From Halonotius pteroides (GTDB taxonomy: Archaea; Halobacteriota; Halobacteria; Halobacteriales; Haloferacaceae), in the NCBI RefSeq assembly GCF_003605635.1, contig NZ_QMDW01000006.1:1-64000 (forward strand): a DNA stretch of 64,000 nucleotides, given 5' to 3'. Of this stretch, positions 31,317 through 40,509 are shown piece by piece; the first letter of the stretch is position 1, and each line of letters begins with the position of its first letter. Made by a program: the position numbers and the translations under genes. The notes beneath the pieces are model-generated. The model did no database searches. It saw only the letters and a list, made by a program, of their open reading frames with translations, and was not told where the DNA came from.

Positions 31317-32885
31317 TTGACCTCCTCCTCCGCGTGAACGCCGAAGAATCCCGCCACGGGATTTCAGACCAAGCGAAGCGGCCTGTGGGTTTCAAGACGC
31401 ATGCGTTCCGCGCGTCGTCTGCTGGGTTTCAGCATCGGCGTGGCTGTCTTGTGGCCCGGTCAAAGAGGCCCCATCCGTAGCCGAGTCATCGGCACCAGCC
31501 TTCTGACCGGAGGTTCGGCCACTTCGGCGGTGACTCTCTCCACTACGGTAGCGGTCTGCAATGTTTATCGCCCCGTTCACGTCGGCTTGATATTTACTAA
31601 CCCAACAGCTGTCGTTTGAGCAGCTGAACGTCGCCTGTCGTGGTCTGGAGCCATGTTCACCGCAAGCATGACACGCCTTCGACGTGTTCCGGGGATTCAC
31701 TGTCTCGACTGGAATCCCCTGCTCGGCGGCTTTGTAGCGAATCTGGGCATGGAGTTTGCCAAAGCTCCATCCGTGCAACCGCCGGTTCATGTACTCGCCG
31801 TAGTCCATGTTCTCGCGGATGTGCGTCAGGTCTTCCAGCACCAGCACCGGGTTCTCAACAGACTCGGCGTATTCCACGACCTCGCGGGTCACGCGGTGGA
31901 ATACATCATCTATTTGTTTCCACAGCGACTCGCCGTAGGACGCTGCGATTCGGTCACTACCACGCTTCTGAAGCCGTCGCTTCGCGGTGAAGTAGGTTTT
32001 GCGGAGCCGACGAACGGTTTTGCCTTCGTCGGCCCACAGCCGGGGGCGAACCGGAGAACCCGAGTTGTCACGGTGACACACCGTGACGAGGCTCGCTTCT
32101 CCAATGTCCACGCCTATCGGCGTCCTGTCGAGTCCAGCGAGACAGGGCTCGCCAGACTCGTCTGGCGGCGTCCGCTCGTCGGCGGACACCGCAGATTGAT
32201 CCTCCACGTCGCGGGTAACGGTGATATGGAGATACCACGTCCCGTCACGCTCGAACAGCCGACTTTCACCCATCTCGGCGTCGGCTGCGTACACCGCTTC
32301 GAGCCACTCCCGCTGTTCTGGGTTGGCGCGTGCCGGAATCCAGAGGTGGTAATCCTCGTGGTGCGGGACTTTGACGTACCACTCGGTGGCGTTCTGTGGC
32401 TTGTGATCGAGTTGTAGGCCTTCGTTGGTGAACCGTACCGGGTGATCGTCATGCAGCTCGTCGGCATCGTAGCTGTTCCCACAGAGTTGTGGGACGTACT
32501 TCTTGAGGGCGTTTTTCGCGTAGCCACTCAGGTCGTACTCAACAACCACGTCGTTGGCCGCTGCCTGTGTGTCACAGCCAGCGGCGAAGGCGTCCTGCAG
32601 TGCCTGCTGGTAGGCGTCCCGCGTCTCACGAAGCTTCTGTCGCTTGTGGGTATTTGGGCTCACAAGCTTCAGTTCGAGCGTTTTCGTGAATTCAGCCATC
32701 GGTGGCGTACTACATTGTATGAGTATATTGGGTAAATATCTCAGCCATCCAAAGTGAAAGTGAAACGGCGGGAAATCCAGCAGTGCAATAGAACGGTGGC
32801 CTGTTACACCCTGCTGTCCGCTCAACCTCCGCCTGTTCGCTCCTCGGTTCCGACTGCAGTCGTGACACTCGTCGCTCACAGGAAA
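31317..32885 (-). mobile_element. Second TnpB-only IS200/IS605-type element, inserted in a vapBC operon
   Basis: The right end on the minus strand is GCGGAGGAGGAGGTCAA, ending at 31317, directly followed by vapC sequence. The left part (about 32830-32885) shares a TCGGAACCGAG / GCGAACAGGCGG block with the left part of the element at 330-1885. The overall length of about 1.57 kb is also similar. The exact left boundary is uncertain and may reach 32907, next to the vapB stop. Confidence 0.75.
31392..32699 (-). CDS. tnpB: RNA-guided nuclease TnpB, 435 aa
   Basis: The RuvC-like active site looks complete: D198 (IGVDIGEASL), E289 (LVLEDLTHI) and D373 (YQADVNGAINIA). The zinc finger has C343/C346 (CHAC) and C360/C365. 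The helical N-terminus MAEFTKTLELKL is typical of haloarchaeal TnpB. ATG 32699 was chosen; a frame runs far upstream but has no family similarity. No tnpA is present. Confidence 0.92.
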   Translation of the reverse strand: MAEFTKTLELKLVSPNTHKRQKLRETRDAYQQALQDAFAAGCDTQAAANDVVVEYDLSGYAKNALKKYVPQLCGNSYDADELHDDHPVRFTNEGLQLDHKPQNATEWYVKVPHHEDYHLWIPARANPEQREWLEAVYAADAEMGESRLFERDGTWYLHITVTRDVEDQSAVSADERTPPDESGEPCLAGLDRTPIGVDIGEASLVTVCHRDNSGSPVRPRLWADEGKTVRRLRKTYFTAKRRLQKRGSDRIAASYGESLWKQIDDVFHRVTREVVEYAESVENPVLVLEDLTHIRENMDYGEYMNRRLHGWSFGKLHAQIRYKAAEQGIPVETVNPRNTSKACHACGEHGSRPRQATFSCSNDSCWVSKYQADVNGAINIADRYRSGESHRRSGRTSGQKAGADDSATDGASLTGPQDSHADAETQQTTRGTHAS

Positions 32886-32907
32886 ACAGCGATATGCACT
32901 CGTATCT

Positions 32908-33168
32908 CTAGCATTCCGTGGCCTTATCCGTCGCGTCCGCCAGTTCGTTTGCCAGCTGATCACGTCGACGATTTGAGGCTGAGCGGCCGCCCGTGATCGA
33001 TGCTTCGAGCGCATCCGCCTCCGTGTCGGTAAGGATGCCAGTGACCTCGCTCCACGACTGTTCGCCGGCCAGTCGCTTGACGACATCGCTGAAGCTCTCG
33101 CCCGCCTTTTTTCGGGTTTTCAGCTGTTCGTAGGCCTCCTCGTCGAGTGAGACCGTTTTCGAGGACAT
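32908..33168 (-). CDS. vapB: VapB-family antitoxin separated from its toxin, 86 aa
   Basis: MSSKTVSLDEEAYEQLKTRKKAGESFSDVVKRL is the start of haloarchaeal VapB (DUF217-like) antitoxins. The stop codon TAG lies at 32908-32910, immediately next to the left end of the TnpB element. The vapC remnant resumes 1.59 kb downstream, so the operon was split. A TATA-like ATATTATATAAAC lies upstream at about 33190-33202. Confidence 0.8.
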   Translation of the reverse strand: MSSKTVSLDEEAYEQLKTRKKAGESFSDVVKRLAGEQSWSEVTGILTDTEADALEASITGGRSASNRRRDQLANELADATDKATEC

Positions 33169-33207
33169 ACGTACACAGTTGTCTGTGTATGTTTATATAA
33201 TATAGGG

Positions 33208-33834
33208 TCAGGACTGCCGCAGAGCCGGGAGCAACCGCGGTGGCACAGCGTCAGTATGAGCTGCGAGAAACTCGGTTTCCGCCGCCGACAACCCCTCACG
33301 TTCCCGAAACACGTCGAGACCGCGCTGGTAGCCCGATTGCGACGCGACGGCTGGCTCGCTGATTGGGCGAGCAAGCACGAGTTCGGCCAGCCCGGTCTCC
33401 CGATCAGTGTAGGTGAAGCCGGCCTTGTAGAGTGCGTGATACGAGAAGGCGTTGTTGACCGCGATGGCGATCCGGTCGTAGCCCGCCGCGGCCGCCCGCG
33501 AGGTCAGAAACGTGACCAACTTCGGGCCGAGTTGCTGGCCGTCACCGCGGAGATCGTCACGGACTGTGAGATACCGAATTTTTAGCGTCGACGGCTCGGT
33601 TCGATCCGGGCTGAACGTGATAGCGGCGAGGATATCGTCGGCGAAATCGCTCTCGGCGACGCCGTCCGGCAGCGACGCCAGCGACTCGGATTCGGCCGCA
33701 CTGTCGTCGCTCTCGCCACGGATCACCGCGACGCCAGTCCCGCCGGTGACGAACTTCCCGGCGTAGCTGAATCGCCGGTAATCGAGCCGCACGGTGGGAT
33801 CGGCCTCGGCCCACCCCAGCAGCGCGAACTCCAT
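33208..33834 (-). CDS. GNAT-family N-acetyltransferase, 208 aa
   Basis: The core has STLKIRYLTVRDDLRGDGQQLGPKLVTFL, with the R/Q-x-x-G-x-G/A acetyl-CoA loop partly visible, then AAAAGYDRIAIAVNNAFSYHALYKAGFTY, typical of GNAT motif B. Start ATG 33834 gives a family-like length. The substrate is unknown. It is divergent from the methyltransferase gene 61 bp away. Confidence 0.75.
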   Translation of the reverse strand: MEFALLGWAEADPTVRLDYRRFSYAGKFVTGGTGVAVIRGESDDSAAESESLASLPDGVAESDFADDILAAITFSPDRTEPSTLKIRYLTVRDDLRGDGQQLGPKLVTFLTSRAAAAGYDRIAIAVNNAFSYHALYKAGFTYTDRETGLAELVLARPISEPAVASQSGYQRGLDVFREREGLSAAETEFLAAHTDAVPPRLLPALRQS

Positions 33835-33895
33835 ACACTGCGGTAGCGGCGGCACCGACAAGAGTGCTTTTGCCGACGGCCGCCGAGGACAACGT

Positions 33896-34507
33896 ATGCA
33901 CGGCATCGGCGATGTTCGCTTCTTCGACCGGTTCGCCCGCATCTACGACTGGGTGATGCCGGCAGCCGACCGGGACTCGCTGGCGGCAGCCCTGTCTCGG
34001 GCCGACGGCGAGATCGACCGCCTGCTCGACCTCGGCGGCGGCACAGGCCGTGCGAGCATCGCGGTCGACGCGGGCGAGCGAACTGTCGTCGACGTTTCCC
34101 GCCCCATGCTGGCGCGTGCCCGAACCCGGACAGCGAGCGGGCCGGGTCGACCGGCCGATCCGCCCGGCCCGCTGAGCGCGATGCAGGGCGACGCGGGGCG
34201 ACTGTCAGTCGGCGACAACGCGGTCGACGCGGCGATCATCGTCGACGCGTTCCACCACATGCCACAGCAGGCGGCGGTCGTCGCCGAAGCCAATCGCGTG
34301 ATTCGTCCGGGCGGCGTCCTCGTCGTTCGGGAGTTCGATCCAAGCCATCCGCTCGGCTGGCTGCTGGTTCGCGCCGAACACGCTATCGGGATGCAATCGA
34401 CGTTTTATACGCCGGATGATCTCGCCGACCTGCTTGCCGACGCCGGGTTTTCAGTCAAGGTGCTCGATTCGGGCTTCGAGTATACCGTGGTCGGAACGAC
34501 TCGCTGA
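33896..34507 (+). CDS. SAM-dependent methyltransferase, class I, 203 aa
   Basis: Motif I is LLDLGGGTGRAS (SAM binding), with VVDVSRPMLARAR as the acidic-loop region and AIIVDAFHHMPQ and RVIRPGGVLVV as later motifs, as in UbiE/MenG-like enzymes. The start at ATG 33896 follows a divergent promoter region. The substrate cannot be told from sequence. Confidence 0.85.
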   Translation: MHGIGDVRFFDRFARIYDWVMPAADRDSLAAALSRADGEIDRLLDLGGGTGRASIAVDAGERTVVDVSRPMLARARTRTASGPGRPADPPGPLSAMQGDAGRLSVGDNAVDAAIIVDAFHHMPQQAAVVAEANRVIRPGGVLVVREFDPSHPLGWLLVRAEHAIGMQSTFYTPDDLADLLADAGFSVKVLDSGFEYTVVGTTR

Positions 34508-34558
34508 GCCGTTGGGCCGAATCGCTGAAGGTTTTACCCCACAGTCGAAGGGGTGGGT

Positions 34559-34945
34559 ATGCGCAACGACCGCGTCGATACGGCCGGCCTCCCGCTGGCC
34601 GTCGGCGATCTGCTGGCGATCCTCGGCGTGTTGACAATCGGGATGATACAGCACAGTACGCTGACGCCAACGCGGGCACCCGGCGTCTACGCGCCGTTCG
34701 TGATCGGCTGGCTCGTGGGTGCCGTCGTGATCGGAGCGTACTCCGCGGGTGCCGGCGAATCGGCAAAGGCGGCGATCCCGCTGGGGCTTCGGGCGTGGGT
34801 GGTCGCCGCGCTGATCGGCTTCGGCCTGCGGGCGACACCGGTGTTTCCGGGTGGTCTCGCCCCCGCGTTCGTCGGTATCGCACTCGTTCTCACCGGCGGG
34901 CTGATCGCCGGCTTCCGCTGGCTGTTTTTCAAAGTCGTCGGCTGA
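34559..34945 (+). CDS. DUF3054 membrane protein, 128 aa
   Basis: Four hydrophobic segments are visible (AVGDLLAILGVLTIG, FVIGWLVGAVVIGAY, AWVVAALIGFGLRA, FVGIALVLTGGLIAG), matching DUF3054. ATG 34559 was chosen over GTG 34553. Function is unknown. It converges on the ABC permease gene. Confidence 0.75.
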   Translation: MRNDRVDTAGLPLAVGDLLAILGVLTIGMIQHSTLTPTRAPGVYAPFVIGWLVGAVVIGAYSAGAGESAKAAIPLGLRAWVVAALIGFGLRATPVFPGGLAPAFVGIALVLTGGLIAGFRWLFFKVVG

Positions 34946-34961
34946 CGAACCGCGGCCGTTT

Positions 34962-36569
34962 TTATTCCATTCGGTAGTTCTCGACCGTACGGCGCGCATA
35001 GAGGAACGAAAACAGGCCGAACGCGACGCCAAGCACCGCCGTTACCGCGATCCCAACGCCGCCGAAAACGACCCGCGAGATGCCGAGGGTGTCGGCAACG
35101 AGGTGGGCGATGAAACCGGTGTGTGTGAGCAACAGCGGGAGGGCGACGATAGAAACGATCAGCGAGTAGACGACAAACGCGACCGTACTCGGGATGATCG
35201 CCTTCCGGCTTCGGGAGACGCTGACGGCCTCGTGTCGCGGGAACGCCGCGCCGATCCCCGTCGCTATCGGGCCGGCACAACCCCCGGCAACGACGGTTCC
35301 GACGGTCAGCGTGGCAACTGTCGTGAGCGACTGCGGGCCGGCGATCCCGAGTACGGTGACCGCCAGCACCGTCGCGGGGAGGCCGGCAAGCGCGCCTGCG
35401 GCGATGTGACCGCCGACAAGTGCGCGCTCCGGGGCGGGGCTCAACACCGTCGCCGGCAACACCGCCCCCTCGTTACCGACGACGTTGAGCGTGAACAGCG
35501 CGCCCGTGATCCACGCGCCACAAAATGCTACCAACACCGGGAACGAGCCAGCAACGCTGCCGGTCTGAACCGTCTCCATGATCGGCGTCACCAACACGAA
35601 CACCGGGTAGATCGCATACGACAGTGAGATCGGCGCGCGGCGGGCTCGCGTCCAGTCGACGGCGACCACACCGGCGATTGGCGGGGGGAGCCAGCTGAGA
35701 AGCCGCCCGCCGGTCGCGTCGGTCGGTGTCGCCGTCGATTTCGTCGTTTCGAGCCCATCGGCATACCAGAGCCAGCCCGCCAGCCGCGTCAGAACGGGCG
35801 CGCCAACGACAAGCCCACCGGCAACGACGACCAGTCCGACGGCGGCGCGGGCGAGCGAAGCCGCAGCACCGGCTGCGAGCAGTGCGACCTCGCCAACCCA
35901 GCCGATGGGCGTCGGCGTCAGAACCCCGATCAGCGGGCCGAGCACGTCCGACGTCGAGTTCGAAAACAGCACCGCAAAGTACGCCAGAAAGCCGGCGACG
36001 AAGACGACCGTTCGAAGCCGGTAGAGCAGCCGTGAGCGAACACCGCCGTTTTTGACCAGTAAGGCGACACCGACACCGGTAGCAAAGCCGGTCGCCGCCA
36101 GCAGCGTGGCCGCCACAAAGACAACCGGTGCGGCGATAAGCGAGCCGGAACCGACGGCAAAGGCGAGAGCCGCGAAGGCGAGCACGACGACCGCTGGAAC
36201 GCCGAGTACCGTCGCCTCGGCGACGAACAACCCAGCCAACAGCTGGCCGTGAGAGATCGTCGTCAGCAGCCCGTCGCGGTTGTCGGGATCAAGCAGCGAC
36301 GTGTAGCCCCGAATCCCGCCGAAGACGGCGGTCAGGAGCCAGATGCCGACGGCGGCCTGTCTGGCAAGAGGGATCGGCGTCGACACATCGCCGGTGAGCG
36401 CGCTGCCAGCGAAGTAGGCACCACCGACGAGGACACCGACAGCAGGGAGGAGAAACAACACCATCAGCGCGATTCCGAGCAGTTGGCTCGGATTGTCCCG
36501 GAGCGTCCGCCAGCGACGACGAAGTTCTGTGCGACCGACCGTTCGGGTTCGCTGCCAAGAGACCGCCAT
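34962..36569 (-). CDS. ABC transporter permease with about 12-14 membrane helices, 535 aa
   Basis: The protein starts with a basic cytoplasmic stretch (VGRTELRRRWRTLRDNP) and then alternates hydrophobic segments to the end. It directly follows its ATPase gene with no spacer (36569/36570), so the two form one export-type ABC system in the membrane. The substrate is unknown. Similar haloarchaeal pairs are annotated as ABC-2-like exporters. Confidence 0.8.
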   Translation of the reverse strand: MAVSWQRTRTVGRTELRRRWRTLRDNPSQLLGIALMVLFLLPAVGVLVGGAYFAGSALTGDVSTPIPLARQAAVGIWLLTAVFGGIRGYTSLLDPDNRDGLLTTISHGQLLAGLFVAEATVLGVPAVVVLAFAALAFAVGSGSLIAAPVVFVAATLLAATGFATGVGVALLVKNGGVRSRLLYRLRTVVFVAGFLAYFAVLFSNSTSDVLGPLIGVLTPTPIGWVGEVALLAAGAAASLARAAVGLVVVAGGLVVGAPVLTRLAGWLWYADGLETTKSTATPTDATGGRLLSWLPPPIAGVVAVDWTRARRAPISLSYAIYPVFVLVTPIMETVQTGSVAGSFPVLVAFCGAWITGALFTLNVVGNEGAVLPATVLSPAPERALVGGHIAAGALAGLPATVLAVTVLGIAGPQSLTTVATLTVGTVVAGGCAGPIATGIGAAFPRHEAVSVSRSRKAIIPSTVAFVVYSLIVSIVALPLLLTHTGFIAHLVADTLGISRVVFGGVGIAVTAVLGVAFGLFSFLYARRTVENYRME

Positions 36570-37391
36570 CTATCGCTCCGTCGCCGCCGCGTCGGGCTCG
36601 CCAGCGACCTCGCCGTCGTTGCTGTCGGCGACAGCTGTTGTCGCTGTCGATGACTCGGTTGTTACCGACAGGAACACATCCTCTAACGTCGAATCCGCGC
36701 CGGCTTCGGCGGCCGCCGTCAGCTCATCTGGCGCGCCCTCGGCGACGAGTTCGCCCTCGTAGAGCACCCCAACGCTATCGGCGAGTTCCTCGACAACTGA
36801 GAGGATATGCGTCGAGAGAAAGACCGTTTGGCCGTTGTCAGTAAGGGCGTTGATGGCGTTGATCACGGTGCGGGCGGCACGGGGATCAAGGCCGCTGGTC
36901 GGCTCATCGAGAAAGACGACTTCGGGTTCGTGCAGCAGGGCTTGGATCAGGCCGATCTTCTGGCGCATTCCCTTTGAGTAGTCGTCGAGCCGGCGGTCGG
37001 CGTCGTCGGTGAGATCGAAGCGGTCAAGCCACGTCTCGATCCGGTCGGCGGTCGGCTCCGGCGGGAGGTCACGGAGTTGGGCGAAGTACCGAAGCTGTTC
37101 GCGGCCGGTAAGTTCATCAAAAACCGGTGGTTCCTCGGGGAGATAGCCGACATGGCTGCGGACGCCGTCGCGGTCGGTGATCGATGTATCGAGAATCGCG
37201 GCGTCGCCGCTGGTCGGCGCGGTCAGCGTTGTCAACATTCGCATCGTGGTCGTCTTGCCCGCGCCATTTGGGCCGAGAAACCCATAAACCGAGCCCTGCT
37301 CGACGGTAAGGTCGATCCCGTCGACGACCGGCTCGCCGTCGAAGGCCTTGGTCAATTCGCGGGCGGTGATCGCCGGCGGCTCGTCGGTCAT
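36570..37391 (-). CDS. ABC transporter ATP-binding protein, 273 aa
   Basis: Walker A is GPNGAGKTTT, the Q-loop region is LPEEPPVFDELTG, the signature is DDYSKGMRQKIG, Walker B is VVFLDEPTSGLD, and the H-loop is STHIL. It powers the permease encoded immediately downstream. The C-terminal tail is acidic and serine/threonine-rich. Confidence 0.9.
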   Translation of the reverse strand: MTDEPPAITARELTKAFDGEPVVDGIDLTVEQGSVYGFLGPNGAGKTTTMRMLTTLTAPTSGDAAILDTSITDRDGVRSHVGYLPEEPPVFDELTGREQLRYFAQLRDLPPEPTADRIETWLDRFDLTDDADRRLDDYSKGMRQKIGLIQALLHEPEVVFLDEPTSGLDPRAARTVINAINALTDNGQTVFLSTHILSVVEELADSVGVLYEGELVAEGAPDELTAAAEAGADSTLEDVFLSVTTESSTATTAVADSNDGEVAGEPDAAATER

Positions 37392-37651
37392 TGGTGACCT
37401 GTCGACACGAGGGTAGTTGCCAGCAACGGCGGCGATACTGGACGCTCGGAGGTGGGAGGGCCGAACATGCTAGTAGGTGTCTGTTTCGGAAAGAATCGCA
37501 TAAACGCTGTGGTGTGAGCGATCGAAGCTTCCGCACGGTCGTGAGCCGTAGGATCAACATAAGTTATGTTGAAGTTCGGTGTGGCCACGTAGAAGTCACG
37601 AACAAACCACGGGAAAATTTATTAGTGATTTCGCCGTAGTATAAGGTAGCT

Positions 37652-37867
37652 ATGGTACAGTACTACGACTACGTACTCGGCGTGATTCCGCTGGTGTTGG
37701 TCGGCCTCACCGCCCTCCTCACGCTCGCCGGGCTTGAGCTCACCGCCGCGATCCCGGCCGGAGCTGGCGTTGCCGCGCTCATCATCGGCCACGCACTGTT
37801 CATCAACGTGCCGACTCACCCGACAGCGGAGTCCGCCGACACGTCCCAGCGAGTTAACACAGAATAG
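37652..37867 (+). CDS. Small two-helix membrane protein, 71 aa
   Basis: Two hydrophobic segments (YVLGVIPLVLVGLTALLTLAGLEL and AAIPAGAGVAALIIGHALFI) are followed by a short hydrophilic tail. A TATA-like AAATTTATTA lies about 30 bp upstream. I do not recognise a family. The 260 bp before it contain only this promoter. Confidence 0.6.
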   Translation: MVQYYDYVLGVIPLVLVGLTALLTLAGLELTAAIPAGAGVAALIIGHALFINVPTHPTAESADTSQRVNTE

Positions 37868-37919
37868 CCCCACAACTAGCCCGTGACTCTTTTTGACCGG
37901 GCAGTGCTGAGATGAGCGC

Positions 37920-38918
37920 GTGACGGAAACGCTGTTTCTCACCAGTGACGATATTTCGGGATTGGCAACACCGGCCGACTACGTTGACCGCGTTGCTGAC
38001 GGGTATCGCCAACGCGGCGACGGCGCGCCGGCTGACCCTCGTACCGCGCTATTTGCCGACGACCCGACAGGCATGTTGACGAGCTACACCGCGATCCTTC
38101 CTGAGGACGGCTACATGGGTGGCTACACCTACAGTGCCGGCTTCGGTGCGGGCGACGCATGGTTCATGACGCCGCTGTTTGATGCTGACAGCGGCGAACC
38201 ACTGGCCCTGTTGGACGGCGCGAGCATGAACCCGTTCAAAACCGGCGCGATCGGTGCCGTTGGTATCGATGTGCTTGCCAGAGAGAACGCAACAAGGGTA
38301 GGCGTTATCGGTTCCGGGGCACAGGCCCGCGGACAACTTCGCGCAACAGCGACAGTGCAGGAGCTGACTGCTGTTGAGGTGTACTCGCCGACAGCGGCAA
38401 ACCGTGAGGCGTTTGCCGAGGGAATGACCGAAACACTCGGCGTCGATGTCACCGCTGTTGAGTCAAGTATGGCCGCTGTTGCCGATGCCGATATCGTGAT
38501 CACGGCGACGAGTGCCAGCGATCCAGTTTTCGATGGCGACCAACTGGCCCCTGGGACACACGTCACCGCGATGGGCCAATACAACCCAGACAAACGTGAA
38601 CTCGATACCACAACCATCGAGCGGAGCACCTACGTACCAGATCTCCGTGATCGCGCCACACAGGACGCTGGCTCGTTTCTCCACGCAGTCGACGGAGGCG
38701 TCGTCGACGAGAGCCATATCCACGCCGAACTCGGCGATGTTGTCGCCGACAACGCGGCGGGTCGGACGAGCGACGACGAAATCACCGTCTTCGACAGCGG
38801 CGGGACGGCCATCGAGACGGTGGCCGCGGCGGGCATGCTCTACGAACGTGCCCGCGAGCAGGGCCTCGGCTCGACGATCGAGTTCGCGCCGGCCAGCGAC
38901 GCGCTGACAGGAAAATAA
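37920..38918 (+). CDS. Ornithine cyclodeaminase/mu-crystallin family protein, 332 aa
   Basis: The Rossmann core GVIGSGAQARGQLRAT binds NAD(P), and NPFKTGAIGAVG and YNPDKRELD are family segments. Members include ornithine cyclodeaminase, alanine dehydrogenase and imine reductases, so the reaction is not certain. It starts with GTG at 37920. Confidence 0.85.
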   Translation: MTETLFLTSDDISGLATPADYVDRVADGYRQRGDGAPADPRTALFADDPTGMLTSYTAILPEDGYMGGYTYSAGFGAGDAWFMTPLFDADSGEPLALLDGASMNPFKTGAIGAVGIDVLARENATRVGVIGSGAQARGQLRATATVQELTAVEVYSPTAANREAFAEGMTETLGVDVTAVESSMAAVADADIVITATSASDPVFDGDQLAPGTHVTAMGQYNPDKRELDTTTIERSTYVPDLRDRATQDAGSFLHAVDGGVVDESHIHAELGDVVADNAAGRTSDDEITVFDSGGTAIETVAAAGMLYERAREQGLGSTIEFAPASDALTGK

Positions 38919-38936
38919 ATCGCGGGAACAGGGTCG

Positions 38937-40004
38937 TTACTGCAATCGATACCGCAATAGGGCAGCAATCCCACCGAAACTATCGAGCTGTTGGCCGGGC
39001 TGGAAATCCGACGAGAAAACGGTGATCTCACCACCCTGCTGTTCGACGGTTTCGATCACGTCGTTGATGTCGAGGGCCCAGTCGCCGTCGCCCTGTCGTT
39101 CGTCCCGCAGGCGGTCGTCGAGGATCAGCAGTTCTGCGACCGCGCCGAAGTCGGCGGCCTTCTGGACTTCGTCGATCCCGTAGGCCGCCTTCGCGCCGTC
39201 GGCGATCCGCTCCATCAACTCGTCGATGGTCTCGGCCTCGCGGGCGATCCGGGTCTCGTCCTGTACCTCCTCGACCGCGCCGCGTTTCAGGACTTCGTGG
39301 ACGCCCCGGCCGCCCGCGCTGGAGGTGTCGACGACGGTGATCAGATCGGCGAGGTTGCGGTACTCCTCCTCGATGTAGTCGCGGGCATCCTGCTTCGTGA
39401 AGCCGGGGCCGGCGAGGATGATCGCGTCGGTATCGAGGTGGCTGAGGGCGTCGCCCAACTCGGCGAAGAGTTCGTCGCGCGGCCGGGAGTATTCGCCCTT
39501 GCCAGTGGGTTTGGTGAATGAGGCGTACTCGTCGACGCCGTACTCCTTGACGAGGTGGATGTAGGCCTCGCCCTCCTTGACGGTGGCGATGGCGACATCC
39601 GGGCTGTCGGCGGCCGCTTCGGCCTCCTCGATGCGCTCGATCTGGTCGGGTTTGAACTGCTTTTCGATGGTGAGTTCGTCGTGGGCCTCAACGTTGAGCG
39701 TGTGGTGGTGGCCGAGCTGGTCTTCGCGTGAGCAGCCCGTGATCTCGCCGCCGACGCGCAGGCGGTTGGCGAAGCGGGCGAACTCCACGTCCGAGATCTC
39801 GATGGTCACCGAGAGGTGTTCGCGCTGGCCGCCGGTGTCGCGCATCTGGTCGTCGTCCCGCTGGATGCGCCGGGTGGTGTCGCCGGAGACGAGATCGCCC
39901 GGTTCGAGGACGTAGGAAAGATGCCAGAGATCGTCGACGGTTTCGGGCGTGAGCGTCAGCCGCTCGCGGCCGGCCTCGCCCTGTCCGCGACTCGAAATTC
40001 GCAT
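38937..40004 (-). CDS. pelA: Pelota homologue, mRNA surveillance and ribosome rescue, 355 aa
   Basis: The N-terminal domain starts [29 protein letters not shown], followed by the central and C-terminal eRF1-like domains ([42 protein letters not shown]). Pelota, with aIF-containing partners and ABCE1, splits stalled ribosomes. The length is normal. It is a core archaeal gene. Confidence 0.95.
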   Translation of the reverse strand: MRISSRGQGEAGRERLTLTPETVDDLWHLSYVLEPGDLVSGDTTRRIQRDDDQMRDTGGQREHLSVTIEISDVEFARFANRLRVGGEITGCSREDQLGHHHTLNVEAHDELTIEKQFKPDQIERIEEAEAAADSPDVAIATVKEGEAYIHLVKEYGVDEYASFTKPTGKGEYSRPRDELFAELGDALSHLDTDAIILAGPGFTKQDARDYIEEEYRNLADLITVVDTSSAGGRGVHEVLKRGAVEEVQDETRIAREAETIDELMERIADGAKAAYGIDEVQKAADFGAVAELLILDDRLRDERQGDGDWALDINDVIETVEQQGGEITVFSSDFQPGQQLDSFGGIAALLRYRLQ

Positions 40005-40113
40005 AGCGAGTGTTCAGGGGGCGCGGTAACAACGCTTGTGTTCTGGAGTTCAATATTAACAGTGGGAAAATATTTTGATTTATTTTGAAAATGCACTATT
40101 ATTCATAAATAAT

Positions 40114-40479
40114 TTATATAAAACCATATGCAAGTGGATAATCCCATCTTTCACCCCCATATGACTTTATTGTAGCTAATACACAGAAAATAATACTGAT
40201 AAGACCAAATAAAATCATACCACCACCTCCAAGCAATATAAATGTCAGAACAATTAGGTCGTTTGAAGAATTAAAAATATAAACTGGAAAAAACACAAGA
40301 GATGCAAATAAATTCCATATAATAAAAAAAGATAGTTGCCAATTGAACGATTTTTTCGAGTTCTCTTTGTTGAATTCGTTATCAGATAGAATATATATAA
40401 TACCAGAGCATATAAAAGAAAAAAAGAACCCAATCAAATGAACAATAATTCCTAACGTATGCTTTTTGTCGAACAACAT
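40114..40479 (-). CDS. DUF4870-like membrane protein in an AT-rich patch, 121 aa
   Basis: Four hydrophobic segments and the loop LSDNEFNKENSKKSFNWQLSFFIIWN match the DUF4870 pattern. Codon use is strikingly AT-rich and the protein is rich in I, K, N and F, unlike its neighbours. It follows the secreted cysteine-rich protein gene by 30 bp and probably shares its transcript. It could protect the producer from that product, but this is speculation. Confidence 0.6.
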   Translation of the reverse strand: MLFDKKHTLGIIVHLIGFFFSFICSGIIYILSDNEFNKENSKKSFNWQLSFFIIWNLFASLVFFPVYIFNSSNDLIVLTFILLGGGGMILFGLISIIFCVLATIKSYGGERWDYPLAYGFI

Positions 40480-40509
40480 ATTTATTTCTATGGTCGGATA
40501 TGTTAAAAA

